Below are positions 17,054 to 24,705 of a stretch of DNA of 47,242 bases, one piece after another (positions within the stretch are counted from its first letter, which is position 1; each line of letters opens with the position of its first letter). Made by a program: the position numbers and the translations under genes. The stretch is from an uncultured Acidiferrobacteraceae bacterium. Lineage in GTDB: Bacteria; Pseudomonadota; Gammaproteobacteria; Acidiferrobacterales; SZUA-150. The notes beneath the pieces were generated by a model. It ran no database searches. It was not told the origin of the DNA and saw nothing but the letters and a program-made list of their open reading frames with translations. The DNA lies in NCBI GenBank assembly GCA_913009895.1, contig CAJVXY010000024.1:1-47242 (forward strand). The letters are read 5' to 3'.

Positions 17054-17082
17054 TTGTTGAATTGGCCTCCGTATGGTATAAA
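17054..17082 (+). promoter_or_regulatory. Probable sigma-70 promoter of rpsB-tsf
   Basis: An extended -10, TGGTATAAA (hexamer TATAAA at 17077-17082 preceded by TG), lies 17 bases after TTGTTG (17054-17059, a weak -35). The predicted start near 17089 leaves a 5' leader of about 125 bases before rpsB. In E. coli the rpsB leader is the target of S2 autoregulation; the length here would allow that, but I cannot confirm the structure. Confidence 0.5.
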
Positions 17083-17214
17083 CACGCGCTTTTTACATAA
17101 ACCGCACACGGGTCGACACATGCGTTCGGGTGCTCTAAAAATACTATATTTGTAAACATTTTTGGAGTCGTCGCATGGGATCTGTGGAAGCTTAAACCCG
17201 AAAGGAGAAAATTA

Positions 17215-18219
17215 GTGAGTAATGTCAGCATGCGCCATATGCTGGAGGCCGGCGTGCATTTTGGCCACCAGACCCGTTTTTGGCACCCTAAAATGCGTCC
17301 CTATATCTTTGGCGAGCGCAATAAAATCCATATTATTAATCTTGAGAAAACCCAGCCCCTTTTTGAGGAGGCCATGAATTTTCTAGGGAAAATGGCCCAA
17401 AACAAGGGCACGATCCTGTTTGTTGGCACCAAACGTCAGGCCAGTGAGACCATACAAGAGCAGGCCGAACGCTGTGAAATGCCCTATGTTAACCACCGTT
17501 GGTTGGGCGGCATGTTGACCAACTACAAAACAGTCAAAAAATCGGTTGAGCGCTTGAAAGAGCTTGATGGCCGCCTGGAAGATGGCAGTCTTGGCCGCTT
17601 GCGCAAAAAAGAAGTCTTAAGCCTGACCCGCGAACGTGACAAGTTAAATCGTAGCCTGGCGGGCATAAAAAATATGCGTGGTCTGCCCGATGCAGTATTT
17701 ATCATTGATGTTGGCCATGAAAGCATTGCAATTTCCGAGGCACGTAAACTAAACATTCCTGTCGTAGCAGTGGTCGACACAAACTGTCAGCCAAGTGGCG
17801 TGGATTATGTTATCCCTGGAAACGACGATGCCATCAGGGCAATACGCCTGTATGCAGGCACGGCAGCGGATGCAATTCTGGATGGTCGCAAGCTGATGGC
17901 GACAACAGTCCAGGATGGTGATAGTGACGATTACGTTGAAGTCGGTGAAGACGGGGAAGCAATTAAAACTGCACCCAGGAAAAAGGCAGCAAAAAAGAAG
18001 GTTGTGAAAGTAAAAGCCAAGGTCAAGGCCAAAGCTAAAGTTGCCGAAGAAAAACCGGAAGACAAAGAAGTTTCTGAGTCCAAGGCTGAAACTGAGGTTA
18101 AAACCAAAGCCAAGACAAAAGCCAAGGCCAAGGTTGCAACCAAGCCCAAGGCTAAAGCCAAGCCAAAGGAAGAATCTGCCCCCGACAAAGCAGAGGGTGA
18201 CGGCGAAACTACGGAATAA
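17215..18219 (+). CDS. rpsB: 30S ribosomal protein S2 with a long Lys/Ala-rich C-terminal tail
   Basis: S2 binds late to the 30S subunit near S1 and helps recruit it. Residues 1-230 are a normal S2: [20 protein letters not shown] at the start, the coiled-coil insertion around 105-150, and [20 protein letters not shown] at 183-201. Residues about 250-334 are an added tail built of Lys, Ala, Val, Glu and Thr (for example [15 protein letters not shown]). E. coli S2 has 241 residues, so the tail is about 85-90 residues extra. The GTG start is preceded by AAAGGAGAAA. The tail is in frame with no sign of a fused neighbour gene; its repeats suggest growth by slippage. Confidence 0.96.
   Translation: MSNVSMRHMLEAGVHFGHQTRFWHPKMRPYIFGERNKIHIINLEKTQPLFEEAMNFLGKMAQNKGTILFVGTKRQASETIQEQAERCEMPYVNHRWLGGMLTNYKTVKKSVERLKELDGRLEDGSLGRLRKKEVLSLTRERDKLNRSLAGIKNMRGLPDAVFIIDVGHESIAISEARKLNIPVVAVVDTNCQPSGVDYVIPGNDDAIRAIRLYAGTAADAILDGRKLMATTVQDGDSDDYVEVGEDGEAIKTAPRKKAAKKKVVKVKAKVKAKAKVAEEKPEDKEVSESKAETEVKTKAKTKAKAKVATKPKAKAKPKEESAPDKAEGDGETTE
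18004..18180 (+). repeat. Degenerate AAR-GCC repeats encoding the S2 tail
   Basis: Short imperfect direct repeats of lysine codons alternating with GCC, GCT, GTT or ACC encode the (K-A/V/T)n tail of S2. The two main blocks are about 18007-18042 and 18100-18172, separated by a more acidic stretch. Such tracts usually grow and shrink by replication slippage, so length may vary between close relatives. Confidence 0.6.
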
Positions 18220-18231
18220 TGATTATAAAAA

Positions 18232-18255
18232 AAAGGGGGCAGTGTTGCCCCTTTT
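18232..18255 (+). terminator. Intergenic hairpin between rpsB and tsf (partial terminator or attenuator)
   Basis: AAAGGGGGC (18232-18240) pairs with GCCCCTTTT (18247-18255) around a 6-base loop, with one G-U pair, followed by ATAACTTTATTT. The T run is partly inside the stem. It sits in the 86-base rpsB-tsf spacer, where a partial terminator is known in E. coli, and would lower tsf relative to rpsB if it works. Confidence 0.6.
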
Positions 18256-18305
18256 ATAACTTTATTTCGTGTAATTAAACTTTAAATTAATAGTGAGGAA
18301 TGACG

Positions 18306-19184
18306 ATGGCAGTTACTGCATCGCAAGTTAAAGAACTTAGAGAGGCCACTGGTCTTGGAATGATGGAATGCAAGCAAGCACTTGTAGAGGTTGATGGTGA
18401 TCAGGATGCTGCAATTGATCTATTGCGCAAAAAAGCAGGTGCAAAGGTAGAAAAAAAATCTTCCAGAACTGCTGCCGAGGGGGCTATTAGCATTGCAGTT
18501 GATAGCAGCGGGAAAAAAGCTGCGATCGTCGAGGTAAATACTGAGACAGATTTTGTTGCCAAAGGCGATGAGTTTAAGGACTTTGCCAGTCAAATTGCAA
18601 AGACAGTTGTCGAGCAAGGCCCTGAAGATATTGATTCATTGGCCAATATGAATTTGTCAGGCAGCGATAAAACAGTCGAGAAGGCAAGAGAAGAACTTGT
18701 ATCCAAACTTGGCGAAAATATGAATATCCGTAGATTCGTCAAAATGGAAACAAGCGGTACTTTTGGTAACTATATTCATGGCCGTAACATAGGTGTACTG
18801 GTTGAACTCGAGGGTGGAGACAGTGAGCTTGCCCATGATCTGGCGTTACATATTGCCGCAAGTCGTCCTGAGTACATTCACAAGGATGAAATACCTGCAG
18901 CAATCCTGGAAAAAGAAAAAGAAATTTTTACTGCTAACGCAAAAGAATCAGGCAAGCCGGATAACATTATTGAGAAAATGGTGGACGGTAGAATTGCAAA
19001 GTTTATCAACGAGATTACTTTACTGGGGCAGCCTTTTGTAAAAGACCCGGATACAAAAATAGAGAAATTACTCGAGCAGAAAAATACAGTCGCGAAAAAA
19101 TTTATCCGGTTTGAAGTTGGTGAAGGAATTGAAAAAAAGCAGGAAGATTTTGCTTCTGAAGTTATGGCACAAATAAAGGGCTGA
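18306..19184 (+). CDS. tsf: Translation elongation factor Ts
   Basis: EF-Ts exchanges GDP for GTP on EF-Tu. The 292 residues begin with the UBA-like domain (VKELREATGLGMMECKQALV), then the core with the conserved TDFVAKGDEF segment around residues 80-90 and the C-terminal coiled-coil and core halves. The ATG at 18306 is preferred over the in-frame ATG at 18300 because the GAGGA ribosome-binding site (18295-18299) directly abuts the earlier one. Length is close to the 283 residues of E. coli. Confidence 0.97.
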   Translation: MAVTASQVKELREATGLGMMECKQALVEVDGDQDAAIDLLRKKAGAKVEKKSSRTAAEGAISIAVDSSGKKAAIVEVNTETDFVAKGDEFKDFASQIAKTVVEQGPEDIDSLANMNLSGSDKTVEKAREELVSKLGENMNIRRFVKMETSGTFGNYIHGRNIGVLVELEGGDSELAHDLALHIAASRPEYIHKDEIPAAILEKEKEIFTANAKESGKPDNIIEKMVDGRIAKFINEITLLGQPFVKDPDTKIEKLLEQKNTVAKKFIRFEVGEGIEKKQEDFASEVMAQIKG

Positions 19185-19200
19185 TAAATATTCCAGTATA

Positions 19201-19926
19201 ATGGCCTCCAGTAATTACAAAAGAGTGCTACTTAAACTAAGTGGCGAGGCGTTGATGGGTGATGATTCATACGGCATCAATCAGGAAGTAATTACCCGGG
19301 TTGCCAGGGATATAAAGGAAGTTTGTAAAACAGGCCTGCAGTTGGCAATTGTAGTCGGCGGTGGAAACATATTCCGGGGTTTATCAGGCTCTGCCAATGG
19401 CATGAATCGACCGATGGCCGACAGTATGGGTATGTTGGCTACGGTAATGAATGCTATTGCCCTGAAGGACTCGTTGAAAAAGAATGATGTGTCAGCACGA
19501 ATCATGTCGGCGCTCCCCATACCACGCATGGTTGATGCATTTATAGCTGAAGAAGCTATCCAGTACCTGGAGGCCGGAGACGTCATGATTTTTGCGGCTG
19601 GCACCGGCAATCCATTTTTTACCACCGATACTGCCGCAAGCCTGCGAGGCCTGGAGATTTGTGCCGATATCGTGTTCAAGGCAACAAAAGTAGATGGAAT
19701 CTATGATAAAGACCCGGTAAAACATGCAGATGCAAAAAAATATGATCGTCTTACTTATGATGAGATCCTGGAAAAACGTTTGGCCGTGATGGATGCCGCC
19801 GCAATTGCACTGTGTCGCGATAATGCTATGCCCCTGGCTGTTTTCAATATGAATAAAAATGGTTCGCTTGTCCGCGCGCTAACTGGAAAATTCGAAGGAA
19901 CAATCGTTGAGGCGGGAGAAATATAA
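19201..19926 (+). CDS. pyrH: Uridylate kinase
   Basis: PyrH phosphorylates UMP to UDP and is hexameric, activated by GTP and inhibited by UTP. The 241 residues show the amino-acid-kinase fold: VLLKLSGEALMG near the start, the VVGGGNIFRGL loop, AAGTGNPFFTTDTAASLRG for phosphate and substrate binding, and KVDGIYDKDP. Length equals the E. coli enzyme. It lies 16 bases after tsf and its TAA overlaps the frr ATG by one base, so coupling with frr is likely. Confidence 0.97.
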   Translation: MASSNYKRVLLKLSGEALMGDDSYGINQEVITRVARDIKEVCKTGLQLAIVVGGGNIFRGLSGSANGMNRPMADSMGMLATVMNAIALKDSLKKNDVSARIMSALPIPRMVDAFIAEEAIQYLEAGDVMIFAAGTGNPFFTTDTAASLRGLEICADIVFKATKVDGIYDKDPVKHADAKKYDRLTYDEILEKRLAVMDAAAIALCRDNAMPLAVFNMNKNGSLVRALTGKFEGTIVEAGEI

Positions 19927-20489
19927 TGAGTACCGTAAGAGAATTTCTTGCAGATGCAGAAACGCGAATGGGGAAAACAGTTGAGTCATTAAGAACCGAT
20001 CTTGGAAAAATAAGAACAGGCCGTGCAAATATTAGCCTGCTGGATCATATCAAGGTTGATTACTATGGGACCCCGACAGCGGTTAGCCAGCTAGCAAACG
20101 TAACGGTGAGTGATGCGAGGACATTGACGGTCACGCCCTGGGAAAAAAACCTGGTACAGGCAATTGAAAAAGCCATTATGGAGTCGGATCTGGGTATCAA
20201 TCCAGCAACTGCTGGCACGGTAATCAGGTTGCCAATGCCACCGTTAACGGAAGAGCGCAGGAAAGAGCTGGTAAAGCTGGCAAAAGTAGAAGGTGAAAAC
20301 GGGAAAGTCGCCATCCGTAATATACGGAGGGATGCTAATAACCATATTAAGGGCCTGCTAAAGAAGAAAGAAATATCTGAAGATGATGATAAAAGTGGCG
20401 AAGAAAGTATTCAGAAGCTAACTGACAAATTTGTTTCCCAGATAGATAATCTTATTTCCGAGAAAGAAAAAGATATTATGGAGATATAG
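19926..20489 (+). CDS. frr: Ribosome recycling factor
   Basis: RRF splits post-termination ribosomes together with EF-G. The 187 residues show the two-domain family pattern: SLRTDLGKIRTGRANISLLD in the first helix, VDYYGTPTAVSQLANV in the beta domain, and LTEERRKELVKLAK plus VAIRNIRRDANNHIKGLLKK in the three-helix bundle. Length matches the family (185 in E. coli). Start overlaps the pyrH stop (TAATG). The next gene, uppS, follows 19 bases on. Confidence 0.97.
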   Translation: MSTVREFLADAETRMGKTVESLRTDLGKIRTGRANISLLDHIKVDYYGTPTAVSQLANVTVSDARTLTVTPWEKNLVQAIEKAIMESDLGINPATAGTVIRLPMPPLTEERRKELVKLAKVEGENGKVAIRNIRRDANNHIKGLLKKKEISEDDDKSGEESIQKLTDKFVSQIDNLISEKEKDIMEI

Positions 20490-20508
20490 TAATTTCGATA
20501 TACACGAA

Positions 20509-21282
20509 ATGAAACCACATCAATTAAGTTCAGCCAATAATCTGTTAAAAGATGGCAGTATACCTCGCCATATTGCAATTATTATGGATGGGAACGGCCG
20601 CTGGGCCAAAGAAAAGGGATTGCCAAGGGTGGCAGGACATCGTGCTGGTGCAGAATCTGTCAGGAGAACGGTTGAGGCGTGCGATGAGAAAGGAATCAGG
20701 TACCTGACATTGTTTACTTTCAGTAGCGAGAATTGGCGAAGGCCAAAAAAAGAAGTTACGTTGCTGCTGGATTTATTTGTATCAGCACTTAATAAAGAAA
20801 TAAAAAAGCTACATGGAAAAAATGTTAAATTTCAGGCAATAGGGGATTTAAGTGCTTTCGATAATAAAATTAGAAAAAGTATCAAGAGCGCTGAAGAGCT
20901 GACAAAAAATAACACCGGACTAACATTAACTACTGCTGTCAATTACGGTGGGCAGTGGGATATAACCGAGGCATGTAAAAAAATTGCAAAATCTGTCAAA
21001 GAAGAAGGCCTGGATCCAGATAATATTGACAAAGCTATTTTAGCAAAAAATATTTGTATGTCAGACATACCGTCTCCTGACTTGTTTGTAAGAACTGGCG
21101 GAGAAAAAAGAATTAGTAATTTTCTGCTTTGGCAACTTGCATATACAGAGCTTTATTTTACAGATGTGTTGTGGCCGGATTTTAATAATTTAGCACTCGA
21201 CAAAGCTATAAACTCTTTTGTTACAAGACAAAGACGATTTGGCCAGACGAGCGAACAGATAGAAGCAGCGCAAAATGTTTAA
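20509..21282 (+). CDS. uppS: Undecaprenyl pyrophosphate synthase (cis-prenyltransferase)
   Basis: Extends farnesyl diphosphate with eight isopentenyl units to make the C55 carrier for peptidoglycan and O-antigen. The 257 residues show IIMDGNGRWA with catalytic D27, VAGHRAGAESVRR, TLFTFSSENWRRP, and the C-terminal PDLFVRTGGEKRISNFLLWQ with the conserved RTGGExRxSNFLLWQ pattern. It overlaps cdsA by 8 bases. Being next to dxr, it links carrier lipid supply with isoprenoid precursor supply. Confidence 0.97.
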   Translation: MKPHQLSSANNLLKDGSIPRHIAIIMDGNGRWAKEKGLPRVAGHRAGAESVRRTVEACDEKGIRYLTLFTFSSENWRRPKKEVTLLLDLFVSALNKEIKKLHGKNVKFQAIGDLSAFDNKIRKSIKSAEELTKNNTGLTLTTAVNYGGQWDITEACKKIAKSVKEEGLDPDNIDKAILAKNICMSDIPSPDLFVRTGGEKRISNFLLWQLAYTELYFTDVLWPDFNNLALDKAINSFVTRQRRFGQTSEQIEAAQNV

Positions 21283-22102
21283 ACTACGTTTGCTTACATC
21301 AGCAATATTAATCCCGGGCATTCTCCTTTCAATGTTTTTTCTGAATAATTCAGGATTTGCAGTCGTGATCGGGCTTTTCATTTTAGCTGCATCATGGGAA
21401 TGGGCAAATTTAATAAAACTTAAACGTTCTGCCGTTCGATATATATATATTTTAGTTCTCGCCGTAAGCGGGTATTCATTATCGATAGCTGCAAATAGTT
21501 ACGATTCAATAATATGGGCAATATCTATCGTAGGCTTACTTTGGTGGCTATATGCTGTCTATGAATTTAAATACGGCTCGGAAGTAAAAAAAGGAATTAT
21601 GACCACAATGGCAGGCAGAATGTTAATGGGTTATTTGATCCTGATCCCAGCGTGGGTTGTACCTGTTTTTGTTCAGGAGCAGGGCGTGCAACCGTACTTG
21701 CTGCTACTCTTTCTGTTCCTTATTGTGTGGGGAGCAGATTCAGGTGCATATTTTGCGGGCCGCAAGTTTGGAAAAAATAAATTGGCACCAAATATCAGTC
21801 CGGGCAAAACTATCGAGGGCTTGTTAGGCGGCTTGTTGGTAGTTGTCCTGATAACGCTATTATTTGGTCTCAATAATTGGGGGTTTGATCGACAACAAGT
21901 TGTTGCGATGATGGTGATCGCAATCTTATGCGCACTTTTTTCAGTTGCAGGTGATTTAACCGAAAGTCGGGTTAAAAGAATTGCAGGCGTCAAAGATAGT
22001 GGTAATTTGTTTCCTGGCCACGGTGGTGTGCTTGATAGAATTGATGCGTTTACCGCGGCAGCTCCAATATTTTCACTTGGCTGGTTATTAATAAGAGTAT
22101 GA
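21275..22102 (+). CDS. cdsA: Phosphatidate cytidylyltransferase (CDP-diglyceride synthase)
   Basis: Makes CDP-diacylglycerol, the branch point for bacterial phospholipids, at the inner membrane. The 275 residues form about 8 membrane segments and end with the CDP-alcohol family signature: SVAGDLTESRVKRIAGVKDS, then GNLFPGHGGVLDRIDA. The middle carries ADSGAYFAGRKFGKNKLAP and SPGKTIEGLLGG, also conserved. It starts inside the end of uppS and its stop overlaps the start of dxr (ATGA), so the three genes are translated as a coupled group. Confidence 0.96.
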   Translation: MFKLRLLTSAILIPGILLSMFFLNNSGFAVVIGLFILAASWEWANLIKLKRSAVRYIYILVLAVSGYSLSIAANSYDSIIWAISIVGLLWWLYAVYEFKYGSEVKKGIMTTMAGRMLMGYLILIPAWVVPVFVQEQGVQPYLLLLFLFLIVWGADSGAYFAGRKFGKNKLAPNISPGKTIEGLLGGLLVVVLITLLFGLNNWGFDRQQVVAMMVIAILCALFSVAGDLTESRVKRIAGVKDSGNLFPGHGGVLDRIDAFTAAAPIFSLGWLLIRV

Positions 22103-23334
22103 TGACCAAATCTGCTAACAAAGGTGAGGATATTGCTGATGGGCAACAAGCCATTACAATCCTTGGATCGACCGGGTCGATTGGAATTAATACGTTGGAT
22201 GTTGTTGCCAGGCATACGGGTATATATAAAGTATTCGCCCTAACAGCCAATACAAAAATAGATAAACTGTTCGAACAATGCTGTTTGTTTCTGCCAAAAT
22301 TTGCCGTTATTGGTAATGAAACACTAAGGATCAACCTCGCAGAAAAACTCGCAAACAAAGGATTGGATACAGAAGTGCTATGCGGAGTAGATGCGCTTGA
22401 GATGGTATCAGCACATGAAGATACCAATACGATTGTCTCTGCGATTGTCGGCGCAGCAGGTTTATTGCCAACACTAGCTGCAGTAGATTCAGGAAAGAAA
22501 GTCCTGATCGCAAATAAAGAGCCGCTTGTTATGTGCGGTGATTTAATACTGGAAAGAGCAAAAAAATCGGGCGCTGTCATCATTCCTATGGACAGTGAAC
22601 ACAATGCAATTTTCCAGTGTATGCCAAGAAATTACCTGGCTGGCGATACACCGCCTGGTGTTACAAAAATCCTGTTAACAGGGTCGGGTGGTCCGTTTAG
22701 AAATATTTCACAGGAAAAATTAAAATTTGTTACGCCTGAGCAAGCTTGTAATCATCCAAACTGGTCCATGGGACCAAAAATTTCAGTTGATTCAGCTACC
22801 ATGATGAATAAGGGGCTTGAGTTAATCGAAGCCTGTCATTTATTTAATCTTCCTCATAATAAAATTAAAATAGTGGTTCATCCACAAAGTATCGTGCACT
22901 CAATGGTCGAGTATGAAGATGGGTCAGTATTAGCGCAGTTGGGAAATCCCGACATGCGCACCCCGATAGCACATGCATTGGCCTGGCCCGACAGAATAAG
23001 TTCAGGTGTTGAGAATCTTGATATTTTTAGCATGAAAGAACTAGCGTTCGAAAAACCAGACCTGGAAAAATTTCCTTGCCTTGGTATTGCCAGGGCAGCC
23101 GCCACGTTAATGGGCACTGCTCCCGCAGCAATGAATGCGGCTAATGAACTGGCAGTAGAAGCATTTTTATCAGGAAACATAGACTTTAATAAAATTTCAG
23201 AAACTATCGACCATGTAATGACCGAACATAATGTACAGCACGCAGGTTCTCTGGAAGAAATACTGGAGGCGGACAAAATAGCAAGACAATCTGCGACCAC
23301 CTACCTCGAAGGAAAATCTGCGAAAGCAGGTTAA
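22099..23334 (+). CDS. dxr: 1-deoxy-D-xylulose 5-phosphate reductoisomerase
   Basis: Second step of the MEP isoprenoid pathway: rearranges and reduces DXP to MEP with NADPH and a divalent metal. In 411 residues: NADPH-binding ILGSTGSIGINTLDV near residue 20, the ANKEPLVMCG segment, metal-site motif PMDSEHNAIFQC, the flexible lid around NHPNWSMGPKISVDSATMMN, and KGLELIEACHLF. The extra N-terminal dozen residues (MMTKSANKGEDI) are unusual but short; a later start is not obvious. Overlaps cdsA by 4 bases and precedes rseP by 7. Confidence 0.97.
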   Translation: MMTKSANKGEDIADGQQAITILGSTGSIGINTLDVVARHTGIYKVFALTANTKIDKLFEQCCLFLPKFAVIGNETLRINLAEKLANKGLDTEVLCGVDALEMVSAHEDTNTIVSAIVGAAGLLPTLAAVDSGKKVLIANKEPLVMCGDLILERAKKSGAVIIPMDSEHNAIFQCMPRNYLAGDTPPGVTKILLTGSGGPFRNISQEKLKFVTPEQACNHPNWSMGPKISVDSATMMNKGLELIEACHLFNLPHNKIKIVVHPQSIVHSMVEYEDGSVLAQLGNPDMRTPIAHALAWPDRISSGVENLDIFSMKELAFEKPDLEKFPCLGIARAAATLMGTAPAAMNAANELAVEAFLSGNIDFNKISETIDHVMTEHNVQHAGSLEEILEADKIARQSATTYLEGKSAKAG

Positions 23335-23341
23335 AAATTTA

Positions 23342-24694
23342 ATGTCATTTTTAATTACAATTTTAGCATTTATTGTTGCGCTAGGTATCCTGGTTACAGT
23401 TCATGAGTTCGGCCATTACTGGGTAGCCAAGAAACTTGGCGTAAAAGTTCTGCGCTTTTCAATTGGCTTTGGCAAAACGCTTTGGAAAAGAAATTTTGGT
23501 AGTGACAACACTGAGCTTGTTATAGCGGCTCTGCCTCTTGGCGGTTACGTAAAAATGCTCGACGAAAATGAAGGCGAGGTTTCTGAAGCTGAAAAAAGCC
23601 GAGCTTTTAACAGGCAGCATATTGCAGTGAAAGTTGCCGTAGTGACTGCGGGACCGGCCTTTAATCTTTTATTTGCTGTCCTTGCATACTGGGTAATTAA
23701 TGTATCTGGGATTGAAGGTATTCTACCGGACGTAGGCGATGTCGCAAAAGGATCAATTGCAGAAAAATCAGGCTTTAAAGCGGGGGATAAATTATTATCA
23801 GTAGACGGTCGGACGTTTCTTTCATGGGGACAACAAAGATTGTATCTGCTAACCAGGTCCCTGGATAAAGATACTGTCATTTTTGAAATAGAAAGATCAG
23901 GTATCAATAAAAATATTGAAGTAGATTTATCAGGCATTAACCTTAACAAAATAACCAGCAGTGTTATGGGAAGGGGTTTGGGTCTTTATCCATATTTACC
24001 ACCGTTAAAAGCAATAGTGGGGATGGTCATGGATGGACCAGCAAAAATTTCTGGCCTGAAGAAAGGGGATCTGATTTCAAGAATAGATGCAACCAATATT
24101 GATAACTGGAGCAAATTGGTTGAAATTATCCAGGCAAGTCCTGGTAAAAAAATAAGCTTAACATATATACGTGATGGCTACGAAAAAAAGACAAGTTTAC
24201 TACCAGAGAGTATTGCATCAAACGGTAAAGTTGTTGGAAGAATTAATATAACACCATATGTCCCACCTCTGCCTGAGGAGATTAAGGTAAAATATAAATA
24301 TAATATTGTTGATGGGTTTATAGAAGCCGCAAATAATACTTACGTAATGTCCATGTTAACCTTAAAGATGTTATATAAAATGTTAACCCTTGAAATATCA
24401 TCGAAGAATATCAGCGGGCCAATAACAATCGCGCAGTATGCCGGGTACTCTGCGGAAGCAGGGGCAGATAAATTCTTAATGTTTTTAGCAATCGTTAGTA
24501 TAAGTTTAGGTATTTTGAATTTACTTCCTATACCCGTCCTCGATGGGGGACACTTACTTTATTATCTTATCGAGGCAATTAAGGGGTCGCCACTATCTGA
24601 TAATGCGATGTACGTAGGGCAGCAGTTAGGCATTTTAATGTTGCTGGGGTTAATGATTTTGGCTTTTTATAACGATATCCTTAGACTTATATAG
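23342..24694 (+). CDS. rseP: Site-2 intramembrane protease RseP
   Basis: RseP cuts the membrane part of anti-sigma-E RseA and clears signal-peptide remnants. The 450 residues show the zinc motif HEFGH at 21-25 in the first membrane segment, two PDZ domains (about 110-190 and 205-290), and the C-terminal NLLPIPVLDGGHL that provides the third zinc ligand. It may also process the partner of the ECF sigma factor at 3947-4873, but nothing in the sequence proves this. It lies 11 bases upstream of bamA, a conserved envelope-assembly order. Confidence 0.97.
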   Translation: MSFLITILAFIVALGILVTVHEFGHYWVAKKLGVKVLRFSIGFGKTLWKRNFGSDNTELVIAALPLGGYVKMLDENEGEVSEAEKSRAFNRQHIAVKVAVVTAGPAFNLLFAVLAYWVINVSGIEGILPDVGDVAKGSIAEKSGFKAGDKLLSVDGRTFLSWGQQRLYLLTRSLDKDTVIFEIERSGINKNIEVDLSGINLNKITSSVMGRGLGLYPYLPPLKAIVGMVMDGPAKISGLKKGDLISRIDATNIDNWSKLVEIIQASPGKKISLTYIRDGYEKKTSLLPESIASNGKVVGRINITPYVPPLPEEIKVKYKYNIVDGFIEAANNTYVMSMLTLKMLYKMLTLEISSKNISGPITIAQYAGYSAEAGADKFLMFLAIVSISLGILNLLPIPVLDGGHLLYYLIEAIKGSPLSDNAMYVGQQLGILMLLGLMILAFYNDILRLI

Positions 24695-24705
24695 ATTTAT
24701 TATCC

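Noticed and set aside
18004-18180. Repeats in rpsB as a CRISPR or satellite array
   Set aside because: They are degenerate in-frame codon repeats that encode the S2 tail and have no spacers.
17931-18188. 85-residue minus-strand ORF opposite the S2 tail
   Set aside because: Hydrophobic Leu/Ala repeats are the simple complement of the Lys/Ala codon repeats.
21673-22604. Long minus-strand ORFs opposite cdsA and dxr
   Set aside because: Both real genes on the plus strand have complete family motifs; the antisense frames show none.
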